Part shown: positions 24,939 through 34,095 of the stretch, in pieces
How positions within the stretch are numbered: position 1 is the stretch's first letter
Layout: the number at the start of each line of letters is the position of its first letter
NCBI RefSeq assembly: GCF_004353825.1
Contig: NZ_SMNA01000004.1
Span: 1 to 64,000, forward strand
Reading direction: 5' to 3'
Origin: Occultella glacieicola
GTDB lineage: Bacteria > Actinomycetota > Actinomycetes > Actinomycetales > Beutenbergiaceae
Length of the DNA stretch: 64,000 bases
Made by a program: the position numbers and the translations under genes
Notes under the pieces: generated by a model
Database searches by the model: none
What the model saw: the letters and a program-made list of their open reading frames with translations, nothing else
What the model was told of the DNA's origin: nothing

Positions 24939-26869
24939 TGTTCTCTGCGCGCCGCCGTATCCGCGAGCGTGACCGTGCCGCCCGCGCCGCACAGCGTGGT
25001 CTCGCCGGCGCGGTCGTCGACGCCGCCGAGCTCAGCGATGCCGAGGCGATCCTGGACATCCAGGGGCTGAAGACCACGTTCCACTCCGACGAGGGCACGG
25101 TGCATGCCGTCGACGACATCGACCTGGTGGTCCGGCGGGGCCGGACCACCTGCATCGTCGGGGAGTCGGGTTCCGGCAAGTCCGCGACGGCTCGATCGAT
25201 CCTGCAGGTGGTGGACAACCCGGGCCTGATCGAGGACGGTCGGATCCTGTTCCGGGCCGACCCGGAGGGACCGGTGCGGGACCTCGCCGCGCTGAGGTCG
25301 AAGGGCGACGCGATCCGCTCCGTCCGGGGGCGTGAGATCGGCATCATCTTCCAGGAGCCGATGTCCGCACTGAGTCCGGTGCACACGATCGGCAACCAGA
25401 TCAGCGAGGTGCTCGAGCTGCACAGCGACCTCGGCCCGGCACAGATCCGCGAGCGCGTCATCGACGAGCTGAACAACGTGGGCATCCCCCGCCCGGACGA
25501 GCGCATCGACGCCTTCACGTTCCAGCTCTCCGGTGGCATGCGTCAGCGGGCCATGATCGCGATGGCTCTGATCGCCCGCCCGGCGCTCCTGATCGCCGAC
25601 GAACCGACCACGGCCCTGGATGTCACCACCCAGGCACAGATCCTCGACCTGCTCGGCGAGCTCAAGGTCGAGCTCTCGATGACGATGATCTTCATCACCC
25701 ACGATCTCGGCGTCGTCGCCGAGATCGCCGACGACGTGGTCGTGATGCGGCACGGCAAGGTGGTCGAGACCGGCCCCGTCGACCAGATCTTCCACGACCC
25801 GCAGCACGACTACACGAAGGAGCTCCTGGCCAGCCTCCCGCAGCGGTCCGCGCCGCTCGGCGAGCCCGAGGCGCCCGAGGCGACCCCCGCCGTCGGGGAT
25901 GCAGTGCCCGACGGCGGTCGGCCGGGTTCGGTCGATGTCGTCGAGGTGGTCTCCGACCCGCGGGAGACGGTCCGGCACGAGCACCCACAGGCGCGCCCGC
26001 TGCTGCGGATCCGGGACCTGCGGATGGAGTTCGACGCGGTTTCGGGGACCATGTTCGGGCGGCGCCGCAAGGAGAAGATCGTCGCCGTCAACGGCGTGGA
26101 TCTGGACATCGCCGAGGGGGAGACCCTCGGCCTGGTCGGGGAGTCCGGGTGTGGCAAGACCACCCTCGGCCGATGCGTGATGCGCGCCTACGACCCCACC
26201 GGCGGTGAGCTGCTCTATGACGACGGTTCGGGCGCCGTCGATCTCGCGGGCCTGTCCCAGAAGCAGTTGCTGCCCTATCGGAGGCAGGTGCGGATGGTGT
26301 TCCAGGATCCGTACGGGTCGCTGAACCCGCGGATGACGGTGCGCCAGGTGATCGGGGAGCCGCTGCGCGTGGCCGGCCTGGCGCGGGGGTCGGAGCTCGA
26401 CGACCGGGTCGAGACGATGCTGGAGCGGGTCGGCTTGAGGAGTTCGATGGCGAGCCGGTACCCGCACGCCTTCTCCGGCGGCGAGCGCCAGCGGATCGGC
26501 ATCGCCCGAGCGCTGATCACCTCCCCGAAGCTGGTCATCGCGGACGAGGCGGTCTCGGCCCTGGATGTCTCGGTCCGCACGCAGATCCTCGAGCTCCTCG
26601 CCGACCTCCAGGACGAGCTCGGCCTGACGTATCTGTTCATCTCCCACGACCTGTCCGTGGTGGAGCGGATCTGCGATCGGGTCGCGGTCATGTACTACGG
26701 CAACCTCGTCGAGGAGGGACCGGCGGAGCAGTTGTTCGCGAACCCCCAGCACGGCTACACCCGGGCCCTGCTCTCGGCGGTGCCGGTGGCCGACCCGCGG
26801 GTGCGCGGCACCCGCGAACGCGTCGTCTACCGGCCGGACGAGGGTGAGTCCGAGGAGTCAGCGGCCTGA
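24938..26869 (+). CDS. fused double ATPase subunit (DppD-DppF) of the importer
   Basis: A 643-residue protein carrying two ABC ATPase domains. First domain: Walker A GESGSGKSA (about residues 75-83), signature LSGGMRQR, Walker B LLIADEP. Second domain: Walker A GESGCGKTT (about 400), signature FSGGERQR, Walker B LVIADEA. The two are normally separate genes. A linker of about 50 residues rich in Pro/Glu joins them. Its 3' end overlaps the convergent hydrolase gene by 12 nt. Confidence 0.93.
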   Translation: MFSARRRIRERDRAARAAQRGLAGAVVDAAELSDAEAILDIQGLKTTFHSDEGTVHAVDDIDLVVRRGRTTCIVGESGSGKSATARSILQVVDNPGLIEDGRILFRADPEGPVRDLAALRSKGDAIRSVRGREIGIIFQEPMSALSPVHTIGNQISEVLELHSDLGPAQIRERVIDELNNVGIPRPDERIDAFTFQLSGGMRQRAMIAMALIARPALLIADEPTTALDVTTQAQILDLLGELKVELSMTMIFITHDLGVVAEIADDVVVMRHGKVVETGPVDQIFHDPQHDYTKELLASLPQRSAPLGEPEAPEATPAVGDAVPDGGRPGSVDVVEVVSDPRETVRHEHPQARPLLRIRDLRMEFDAVSGTMFGRRRKEKIVAVNGVDLDIAEGETLGLVGESGCGKTTLGRCVMRAYDPTGGELLYDDGSGAVDLAGLSQKQLLPYRRQVRMVFQDPYGSLNPRMTVRQVIGEPLRVAGLARGSELDDRVETMLERVGLRSSMASRYPHAFSGGERQRIGIARALITSPKLVIADEAVSALDVSVRTQILELLADLQDELGLTYLFISHDLSVVERICDRVAVMYYGNLVEEGPAEQLFANPQHGYTRALLSAVPVADPRVRGTRERVVYRPDEGESEESAA

Positions 26870-28972
26870 CGCCCGGAGCCGCTCACCGAGCGTGTCCCGC
26901 AGCAGCCGCAGCGGCGCGCGGTGTGCCATCGCCGGCAGGACCCACTGCCAGCCGCCGCGGCCCTCGTCGTAGACACGGCTCCGGAGCATTCGATCGGGAT
27001 CCACGAACTCCTCGCGCACCTGCACGAAGCGGACCCGTTCGTCGACGGCGGCCGCGAGCACCGCGAGGAAGGCGCCGCCGCCTTCCCCGTGCAGATGGAC
27101 GGGGCTGTTCACGTCCAGGCCGGGGTAGGTGCGGGCCAGGTGGGTGTCGGTGAGGAGCAGGTCGACGGCGCGGGTGACGTCGTGGACCCGGCCTGCGGTC
27201 AGGGAGTCGCCGAGCCAGAGCAGGTCGCAGAGGAGTTTGTAGGTCGAACTCGCCTGATCGGTGGGTGCCAGGCCGTCCTTGTCGTATGGCGTCAGAGCGC
27301 CGTGGCCGCGCACGTCGAGCGCGAGGACGAGGTCTCGTGGGTCGTCTCGTCGAGTGAGTGGGTGGTCGTCGGTCAGCCCCGCCGTGCCCTCCTCGAGCAA
27401 GAGGATGTGCACGGCGCGCGGACCGCCGGTCGGGCTCTGATCGGCGGACAGGAGGACCCCGGCGCCCCAGAGGTCGGTCTCCGCTCGCCACAGCCCGTGG
27501 GTGGTCCCGGACGGTCCGGGAAGCCAGCGGGCATGGGGTGCGCCGGCCGGTCGGCGACCGTCGTGGACGCGGTCCCGTAGCCAGGCCACCGCCGCATCCG
27601 GGGTCGGTTCGGGCAGCGCCTCGTAGGACGTCAGGTTCAGGTCGTACAGGAACCTGGTCTCCGGGTTGTCGAGGGCGACCTGGCCCGACGGCGTGCACGT
27701 GAGCCGGACGGGTTCGAACAGTTCGGGCTCGGCGACCGGGACGGACGCGGCTCCCAGGTCTGTCGCTGTGGCCGACGTGGCGGCGCCGGGCGTGGTCAGG
27801 GCGGTCTTGGCCGGCGGTGCGACTGCCGCGACCGCCGGGGGGCCTGCCGCCGCTTCGAGGACCCCACCGGCCGGCTCGGTCGTGGTCGGTGCGAGCGCCC
27901 AGCCGAAGAACTCGACCGCGGCGCGCGCGAGCTCCGGTGCGTACCGGTGGGTGCTGTGTGCGCGAGCGAGACGCAACGCGTCCGGTGCGCCGAGGACGTC
28001 GTAGGCGCGCTGTGCCGCGGCCACCGAGTCCAGCGTGCCCTCGATCGGGAAGAAGTCGAACTCGGCGGCGAGCACCGCCACCGGCCGGGGTGCCATGACC
28101 GCCAGGAGGTCGGCGTGGTCGACGCCGTTGCGGGTGCCACCGAGCAGAATCTGCTCGGCGTCCTGGCGCTGCCCGGACCACAGGTAGGAGCCCCGGCTGG
28201 TCAGGTAGGTGCCGACCGCGGCCGCCGCCAACCGCGGCTCGAGGGCGATCATCAGCGTGCACAGCATTCCGCCGCCGCTGTTGCCGGTGATGCCGATCCG
28301 AGCCGGGTCCACCTCGGGCAGATGGGTGAGCAGGTCGATCGCCCGGCGCGCGTCGTGCACGAAGTAGCGGGCCGGCGAGTCACCGAGCCACCAGGACTGG
28401 ATGCCGGCATAGGTATGTTCGGTGGTCCCACCGGCGACGAGCGGTTCGCCGTCGGCGTCGAGGTAGCCGAGCCGTTCCCCCTGTCCCCATGGGTCGATGG
28501 CCAGGACCACGAAGCCGGCATCCGCCAGTCGCCCGCACACCGCCTGGTACTCGGGATCGGCCTTCGCGAGCGGCGCGTGCCCGCAGACGAACAGGATCGC
28601 CGGTCCCGCGGCGGCGTCCCGGGCCGCACCGGTCGTGCCCGGGCGGTACAGGTTCGCCGTCACGGGTACGCCCGGCAGGGACTCCAGGATCAGGGTGTCG
28701 ACCGTGTGGTGGGCGGTCTCGAGTCGTTCACCCCAGGTCACCGGCGGGCAGGTGTCCTCGCCGCTCGTGGTCACCTCGCCGCCGATGCCGGCCGCCACCG
28801 CGGCTCGGGTCGCCGCCTGGTGCGCCCGGACCAGCTCCGGGGTGTCCGCCGCGAGCAGGTCCGCCCGGCCACGGGCCAGTTCCGCCTCCGTGCGGGCGGC
28901 CACGTGCCGGAGCAGGTCCTGCGAGACGTCCACGTAGCCGTCAAGATTGGCTCTGAAGCCGAGCGAGGGCAC
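26858..28972 (-). CDS. double alpha/beta-hydrolase (acetyl-esterase-like)
   Basis: A 704-residue protein made of two hydrolase-like halves. The first resembles acetyl-xylan-esterase/dienelactone-hydrolase relatives: the nucleophile elbow GITGNSGGG (Ser near residue 231) and FDFFPIEGT region are intact, with a His (THRYAPE) near residue 340. The second half (about residues 450-700) has a similar order of elements but HGEGGG where GxSxG is expected, so its nucleophile is missing. An Ala/Pro-rich linker joins them. I chose the GTG with GAAGGAG five bases upstream. No signal peptide is seen, so it acts in the cytoplasm, perhaps de-esterifying imported sugars. Confidence 0.85.
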   Translation of the reverse strand: MPSLGFRANLDGYVDVSQDLLRHVAARTEAELARGRADLLAADTPELVRAHQAATRAAVAAGIGGEVTTSGEDTCPPVTWGERLETAHHTVDTLILESLPGVPVTANLYRPGTTGAARDAAAGPAILFVCGHAPLAKADPEYQAVCGRLADAGFVVLAIDPWGQGERLGYLDADGEPLVAGGTTEHTYAGIQSWWLGDSPARYFVHDARRAIDLLTHLPEVDPARIGITGNSGGGMLCTLMIALEPRLAAAAVGTYLTSRGSYLWSGQRQDAEQILLGGTRNGVDHADLLAVMAPRPVAVLAAEFDFFPIEGTLDSVAAAQRAYDVLGAPDALRLARAHSTHRYAPELARAAVEFFGWALAPTTTEPAGGVLEAAAGPPAVAAVAPPAKTALTTPGAATSATATDLGAASVPVAEPELFEPVRLTCTPSGQVALDNPETRFLYDLNLTSYEALPEPTPDAAVAWLRDRVHDGRRPAGAPHARWLPGPSGTTHGLWRAETDLWGAGVLLSADQSPTGGPRAVHILLLEEGTAGLTDDHPLTRRDDPRDLVLALDVRGHGALTPYDKDGLAPTDQASSTYKLLCDLLWLGDSLTAGRVHDVTRAVDLLLTDTHLARTYPGLDVNSPVHLHGEGGGAFLAVLAAAVDERVRFVQVREEFVDPDRMLRSRVYDEGRGGWQWVLPAMAHRAPLRLLRDTLGERLRASGR

Positions 28973-29034
28973 TGGCACTCCTTCGTGGGTGTCGCGAGGT
29001 GGCGCCCCGCGACGGTATCGTGGCCGGAATGAAT

Positions 29035-29053
29035 GCGGTTGCTGCAATTGCAG
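29035..29053. promoter_or_regulatory. operator-like site between the hydrolase and oxidoreductase 2
   Basis: The complement of 29035-29045 is GCAGCAACCGC, identical to 11 bases at operator copy 2 (20528-20538). It overlaps a perfect palindrome CTGCAATTGCAG (29042-29053). It lies in the divergent promoter region and could place both genes under the LacI regulator; the right half-site is poor, so confidence is moderate. Confidence 0.5.
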
Positions 29054-29085
29054 GAGCCAGCCTACGACGATGTCAGGGAGATGTC

Positions 29086-30534
29086 ATGAGCACGCTCCGG
29101 GACCACCCGAGCGAATCCGGTGCGAGCGGCCGGCACCCGAACGCCGAGCGCGCCCGACGAGCCGACACCACGGACCCTGGCGAGGCCGACCGACCGCGGC
29201 GACGCTACGCCGTCGTCGGCCTGTCGAACCGCGGTGTGGCCAGCTTCGTGCGCCCGCTCCTGGGAGTCTCCGACTCCGGTGCCGGGGAGGACGCGACGCT
29301 CGGCTACGGCGCGGACGCCGACGACTTCTCCGGCCACGGAGAACTCGTCGCGGTCCTCGACGTCGACCGGGCCCGCGCGGGCGCGTTCGCCGCCACGATC
29401 CTGCCCCCGGGGCACCCCGACGTGCCCGCCTATGCACCCGAGCAGTACGGCGACCTGCTCCGCTGGACCCGGCCGGACGCCGTCATCGTCACCTCGCCCG
29501 ACCACACCCACGCCCGCTACATCGTGGAGGCGCTGAAGCACGGCGTCGATGTGATCTCGGAGAAGCCGATGGTCGCCACCGCCGCGGACGCCGCCCGGGT
29601 GCTCGAGGCCGAGCGCGAGTCGGCCGGCACGGTGCGGGTCACCCACAACCTCCGGTACACGTCCCGCCACCGGCAGATCAAGCGGATGGTCCTGGCCGGC
29701 GCGATCGGGCGCCCGCTGCACGTGAACCTCGACTACCACGTGGACATCCGGCACGGCGCGAGCTACTTCCTGCGCTGGAACCGCGAGCGGGCGAACTCGG
29801 GCGGACTGACCATCCACAAGTCCACGCACCACCTCGACCTGATCTCCTGGTGGCTCGCGGACGCCCCGAGCACCGTCTACGCCGTCGGGGGTCGCGACTA
29901 CTACGGCCCGGGCAGCCCGCACCGTCCGGACGCGGCGAGCCCGGCGCAGGTGCGCGAGCGTGACCCGTACTACCAGGCCCAGCGCGGCAGCGGCACGTTC
30001 CCCGACGGGGCCGGGGAGACCCGGCGCGGCCTGTTCGACCTGCCCTACGAGGTGCAGTACCCGGCCGGGCGCGACCTCTACCTCTACGACGACGAGATCG
30101 ACATCGAGGACCACGTCGCCGCCCTCCTGACGTTCGAGCGCGGCGCGACCGCGGCGTACGCCGTCGACTTCTCCTCACCGTGGGAGGGGTACCGGGCCAC
30201 GCTCACCGGCACGCACGGAACCATCGAGATGTTCACCGGGCGCACGCCCGACGGCGAGGCGTTGCCCGGGTCCGGGCAGGTGGTGCACCGTCCGCTGTTC
30301 GGGCCGGCCGAGGTGATCGACATCGAGAGCGTGTCCGGCGGGCACGACGGCGCGGACCCGCTGATGCGACGGGATCTCTTCGTCGGACCGGATGCCGAGT
30401 CCGTCGCCCTCGGCCTGGGCGCCTCGGCCCGGGAGGGGGCGCTCGCGGTGGCTGCGGGGGAGGCGATCTGGCGGTCGATCGGGGAGGGTCGGATCCTCTC
30501 GATCGCGGAACTGTTGAATGGCGAGTATTCCTAG
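29086..30534 (+). CDS. Gfo/Idh/MocA-family oxidoreductase (2)
   Basis: A 482-residue oxidoreductase, longer than usual through an N-terminal hydrophilic segment of about 40 residues and an insert around residues 270-320. The Rossmann fold begins RYAVVGLSNRGV. The catalytic motif is EKP in VISEKPMVAT (about residue 158), and the active-site helix is HKSTHHLDLISWW. The start is the ATG with GGGAG upstream. Members act on sugars and related alcohols. Confidence 0.9.
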   Translation: MSTLRDHPSESGASGRHPNAERARRADTTDPGEADRPRRRYAVVGLSNRGVASFVRPLLGVSDSGAGEDATLGYGADADDFSGHGELVAVLDVDRARAGAFAATILPPGHPDVPAYAPEQYGDLLRWTRPDAVIVTSPDHTHARYIVEALKHGVDVISEKPMVATAADAARVLEAERESAGTVRVTHNLRYTSRHRQIKRMVLAGAIGRPLHVNLDYHVDIRHGASYFLRWNRERANSGGLTIHKSTHHLDLISWWLADAPSTVYAVGGRDYYGPGSPHRPDAASPAQVRERDPYYQAQRGSGTFPDGAGETRRGLFDLPYEVQYPAGRDLYLYDDEIDIEDHVAALLTFERGATAAYAVDFSSPWEGYRATLTGTHGTIEMFTGRTPDGEALPGSGQVVHRPLFGPAEVIDIESVSGGHDGADPLMRRDLFVGPDAESVALGLGASAREGALAVAAGEAIWRSIGEGRILSIAELLNGEYS

Positions 30535-30538
30535 TTCC

Positions 30539-30567
30539 TTGACAAGGTGAACAAACGGGGTCACGAT
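30539..30567 (+). promoter_or_regulatory. promoter of the ROK regulator, probably leaderless
   Basis: TTGACA (30539-30544), a 17-base spacer and CACGAT (30562-30567) form a good housekeeping promoter. Six bases later comes the GTG at 30574, so the transcript would begin at the start codon. The box overlaps the end of the preceding gene. Confidence 0.6.
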
Positions 30568-30573
30568 GGCTTC

Positions 30574-31770
30574 GTGCACCGCAGCACCGAGATCACCTCG
30601 TTCGCGAGCCTGCGGCCCTCGACCAGGGCCGTGGTGCGCGAACTCCTGCGCGTCGGGCCGCTGTCCCGGGCGGAGTTGGCGCGGCGCCTCGACCTCTCCC
30701 CGGCGAGCCTCACGAAGCTCACCAGACCGCTGGTGAACTCCGGTCTGGTTCGGGAGGAATCCGCGCCATCCGCCCGACCGGGCCGCCCGGGGGCGCCGCT
30801 CGTGATGGACGTCGCACGGCACCGCTTCCTCGGCATCAAGATCACCGGTGACGAACTGTGGGCGGTCGCCACGGACGCCGGCGGGGCCGTGCAGAAGGCG
30901 GTGCACCGGGCGTTGCTCGGCACGGACGTCGAGACCGTGACCGGTCAGATAGTTGAAGTGATGAACGAACTCGACCCGGACGGTAGCGCTCAGGCCCTCG
31001 GCGTCGGGCTGGCGGGCCGGATGCTGCACTTCGACGACACGGTCCGGGACAACGGCTACCTGGGCTGGGACGACGTCCCGCTCGCACGCATGATCACCGA
31101 CGCCACCGGCGTCCCGACGGTACTCAGCGGGGACGCTCGCGCGCTCACCGCCGGGGTCCAGTGGTCCGGGCCCGGCCGCGGCTACGACGACTTCGCCGTG
31201 GTCACCATCGGCGTCGGGATCGGCGTCGGTCTGGTCCTCGGCGGCCAGGTCCGCGCGGGTGGGCACGGCACCGCCGGCCACGTCGGGCACACCCCGATCA
31301 CCGAGTCCGGACCACTCTGCGAGCTCGGCCACCGCGGCTGTGCCGCCGCCGTGCTGAACGCCGCCGCGATCACCGGCGCCGTCGGCGTGCCACACGGGCG
31401 CGCCGACCTGGACCTGGCCGACGTGGTCGCGCTCGCGGACGCCGGCGACCCGGCCGCCGTGCGCGCGCTGGAGGACGCCGGCCGGGCGCTCGGCACCCTG
31501 ATCGCGGTCATCGTCAACCTGCTCGACCTGCCCGCCGTGATCCTCGCCGGCGACGGTCTCGGCATCATGCCTACCGCCCGGCCCGCGATGGCCGCCGCGC
31601 TCGCCGAGCACCTCGACCCCGGCACCCGCGCCCCGCGCGTCGAGGAGTTCGACTCGACCTTCGACGAGTGGGCCCGCGGCGCCGCGGTCGTCGCCTGCCA
31701 ATGGGTGCTCGCCGCACCCGAGACCATCGGCACCCACCGACCGAGCCAACGAACGCCGTCGGGCGTCTGA
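30574..31770 (+). CDS. ROK-family regulator/sugar kinase-like protein
   Basis: A 398-residue ROK protein of the NagC/XylR repressor type. An N-terminal winged helix (LSRAELARRLDLSPASLTKLT, about residues 30-50) precedes the sugar-kinase fold. The zinc-site motif is CELGHRGCAAA. The ATP-binding DxGxT motif is not clear in the kinase part, as is usual for repressor members. The start was set at the GTG six bases after a -10 box; a GTG nine codons earlier is possible. It probably controls the oxidoreductase and CUT1 importer genes downstream. Confidence 0.88.
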   Translation: MHRSTEITSFASLRPSTRAVVRELLRVGPLSRAELARRLDLSPASLTKLTRPLVNSGLVREESAPSARPGRPGAPLVMDVARHRFLGIKITGDELWAVATDAGGAVQKAVHRALLGTDVETVTGQIVEVMNELDPDGSAQALGVGLAGRMLHFDDTVRDNGYLGWDDVPLARMITDATGVPTVLSGDARALTAGVQWSGPGRGYDDFAVVTIGVGIGVGLVLGGQVRAGGHGTAGHVGHTPITESGPLCELGHRGCAAAVLNAAAITGAVGVPHGRADLDLADVVALADAGDPAAVRALEDAGRALGTLIAVIVNLLDLPAVILAGDGLGIMPTARPAMAAALAEHLDPGTRAPRVEEFDSTFDEWARGAAVVACQWVLAAPETIGTHRPSQRTPSGV

Positions 31771-31849
31771 GCAGAGCGACTCGGCGCCCGCCCGCATGAC
31801 CCGACGAAGCACCGACAACCCACCACCCGACCCCCGATCAGGAGCACCA

Positions 31850-33091
31850 GTGACCACGTTCCCACCCGAACCGCAGAGCCCCCTCGACCCCGACGCCGGC
31901 ACATTCAGCATCGGCATCGTCGGAGCCGGCCAGTTCTCCAAGAGCTTCGCGACCCTCTGGGACCTGCACCCGAACGTCAGCCGCCTCGTCGTGACCGACC
32001 TGGTGCCCGAGCGGGCCGAGCAGCTCGCCGCACGCTACGAGGGCGCCACCACGGTCGCGAGCTTCGAGGAGATGCTCGCCGGCGACGTCGACGCCGTCGC
32101 GATCTTCACCCAGCGCTGGACCCACGCCCCGCTCGTGCTCGCGGCCCTGGCCGCGGGCAAGCACGTCTACTCCGCGGTGCCGATGGCCACCGAGATCACC
32201 GACCTCGACGCGATCATCGCCGAGACCGAGCGCACCGGCCTGACCTACATGATGGGTGAGACCAGCTACTACAACCCGGCCACCGTGCACCTGCGGAACA
32301 AGATCGCCGAGGGCGCACTCGGGCAGGTGTTCTACTCCGAGGGCGACTACGTCCACGACATGGACCTGGGCTTCTACGCCGCGTACCAGTACAGCGGGGG
32401 CGAGGACTGGAAGGCGACGGCGAGCTACCCGCCGATGCTGTACCCGACGCACGCCGTCGGTGGGGTCCTCGGTGCGCTGCCCACGCAGGCGGTGAGCGTC
32501 AGCTGCCTCGGCGTGGAGGACCGCCGCGGCGACGGCGTCTTCGACCGGGAGGTCAGCCAGTTCGGCAACAGCTTCTCCAACGCCACCGCGCTGTTCGAGC
32601 TCTCCGACGGCGGCACCATGCGCACGAACGAGATGCGCCGGGTCGGCTACCCCTCGCACATCCGCGAGTCCCGGTTCCGGTTCTTCGGCACCGAGGCCAG
32701 CTTCGAGCAGCTCGCCCACCAGAGCGTGTGGAACGACAAGTCCGAGTCCATCGACATCTCCGAGCAGTTCGTGCCGCTGCGCAGCGACACGAACGGTGAG
32801 GAACTGGCGGACGTCGACCCGGCGCTGCGGGAGGCGTTCACCTCCGGCTCCGCCCCGGTGCACGACCGCAGCCGGCTCCCGGCCGTCTACGCCGACGCCC
32901 CGAACGGGCACGAGGGCGCGCACCACTACCTCGCCGACGACTTCGTGCGCGCCGTCGTGACCGGCGTGGCGCCTCCGGTGGATGCCCGCCGGGCTGCCAT
33001 GTTCACCGCCCCCGGGATCGTGGCGCACGCCTCCGCGCTCGCCGGCGGGCAGCGGCTGCCGATCCCCGACTACGCCCACCCGACCGCCTGA
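31850..33091 (+). CDS. Gfo/Idh/MocA-fold protein (3) with altered catalytic motif
   Basis: A 413-residue protein with the Rossmann start IGIVGAGQFSKSFA. Where family members have EKP, it has AVP (HVYSAVPMAT, about residues 108-115), so the usual catalytic Lys is missing. The segment GETSYYNPATVHLRNK and GDYVHDMDLG are conserved-looking. It may use another residue or be a binding/sensing paralogue. I chose the GTG with AGGAG six bases upstream over an ATG 18 codons earlier. It precedes the CUT1 permeases. Confidence 0.87.
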   Translation: MTTFPPEPQSPLDPDAGTFSIGIVGAGQFSKSFATLWDLHPNVSRLVVTDLVPERAEQLAARYEGATTVASFEEMLAGDVDAVAIFTQRWTHAPLVLAALAAGKHVYSAVPMATEITDLDAIIAETERTGLTYMMGETSYYNPATVHLRNKIAEGALGQVFYSEGDYVHDMDLGFYAAYQYSGGEDWKATASYPPMLYPTHAVGGVLGALPTQAVSVSCLGVEDRRGDGVFDREVSQFGNSFSNATALFELSDGGTMRTNEMRRVGYPSHIRESRFRFFGTEASFEQLAHQSVWNDKSESIDISEQFVPLRSDTNGEELADVDPALREAFTSGSAPVHDRSRLPAVYADAPNGHEGAHHYLADDFVRAVVTGVAPPVDARRAAMFTAPGIVAHASALAGGQRLPIPDYAHPTA

Positions 33092-33119
33092 ACCCGAGCA
33101 CCACCCGCCACACCTGAAA

Positions 33120-33155
33120 CGCCTGCAACCACGCCTGCAACGACGCCTGCAACGA
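33120..33155 (+). repeat. three 12-bp tandem repeats before the CUT1 permease gene
   Basis: CGCCTGCAACCA followed by two copies of CGCCTGCAACGA, then a partial copy that merges with the AAGGAG ribosome site. It lies in the 79-nt gap before the permease, so copy number could affect expression. Confidence 0.75.
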
Positions 33156-33170
33156 CGCAAGGAGTAGACC

Positions 33171-34085
33171 ATGGCCCTGGCAACCACCACCCGCGCCGGA
33201 CGGGAGGGACGCCGTCGGCGGCGGGACGACACCCGGCTCGCGCTGGCCTTCATCCTCCCGGCCACGATCGGTCTGGTCATGTTCTACTTCTGGCCGCTGC
33301 TGCGCGGCATCTACCTGAGCTTCACGTCCTGGGACCTGCTCAGTCCGGTCGAGTTCATCGGCGGCGACAACTACGTGCGGATGGTCTCCGACCCGGTGTT
33401 CTGGAACGCTGTGCGGGTCACGATCCAGTACGTCGTCATCAACATCGGCGTGCAGACGGTCGTGGCGCTGCTCCTGGCCGTGCTGATGCAGCGACTCAGC
33501 CAGTCCACCCTGATGCGTGGCCTGGTGCTGACGCCGTACCTGGTCTCGAACGTGGTCGCGGCGCTGGTGTTCCTGTGGATCCTCGACTTCCAGCTCGGCA
33601 TCGGCAACCAGCTCCTGGAGTGGATCGGGCTGGACCGGATCGGGTTCTTCACCACCGAGGCCTGGGCGATCCCGACCATCGCGCTGGTGAACGTGTGGCG
33701 GCACATGGGCTACACGGCGCTGCTGATCTTCGCCGGCCTGCAGACCATCCCGCCGACCATGTACGAGGCCGGCCGGATCGACGGGGCGTCCGAGACCCGG
33801 ATGTTCTTCGGGATCACCCTGCCGCTGCTGCGCCCGATCCTCGGCCTGGTCCTGATCGTCTCGGTGATCGGGTCGTTCCAGGTGTTCGACACCGTGGCCG
33901 TGACCACCAGCGGCGGGCCGGTGGACGCCAGCCGGGTGCTGCAGGTCTACATCTACGACAAGGCGTTCGCGCAGTTCGACTTCGGCTACGCGTCCGCCCT
34001 CAGCGTGGCGCTGCTGATCATCCTGATGGTCGTCACGTTCCTCCAGTACCGCATCACGCGTGCGGGCCAGACGGACCTGAGCTGA
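33171..34085 (+). CDS. sugar ABC transporter permease, CUT1 (MalF type)
   Basis: A 304-residue membrane protein with six predicted membrane segments; first segment LALAFILPATIGLVMFYFWP. The coupling motif is YEAGRIDGASETRMFFGITLP. It starts at an ATG with AAGGAG upstream and ends 10 nt before the second permease. No ATPase gene is next to it; actinobacterial CUT1 systems often share a common MsiK ATPase encoded elsewhere. Confidence 0.94.
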   Translation: MALATTTRAGREGRRRRRDDTRLALAFILPATIGLVMFYFWPLLRGIYLSFTSWDLLSPVEFIGGDNYVRMVSDPVFWNAVRVTIQYVVINIGVQTVVALLLAVLMQRLSQSTLMRGLVLTPYLVSNVVAALVFLWILDFQLGIGNQLLEWIGLDRIGFFTTEAWAIPTIALVNVWRHMGYTALLIFAGLQTIPPTMYEAGRIDGASETRMFFGITLPLLRPILGLVLIVSVIGSFQVFDTVAVTTSGGPVDASRVLQVYIYDKAFAQFDFGYASALSVALLIILMVVTFLQYRITRAGQTDLS

Positions 34086-34095
34086 GGAGCCGACC

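Noticed and set aside
20704-26869. Dipeptide importer by name
   Set aside because: The transporter class fits, but neighbours (sugar oxidoreductases, LacI, ROK) point to a carbohydrate ligand; naming it dppABCDF would overstate.
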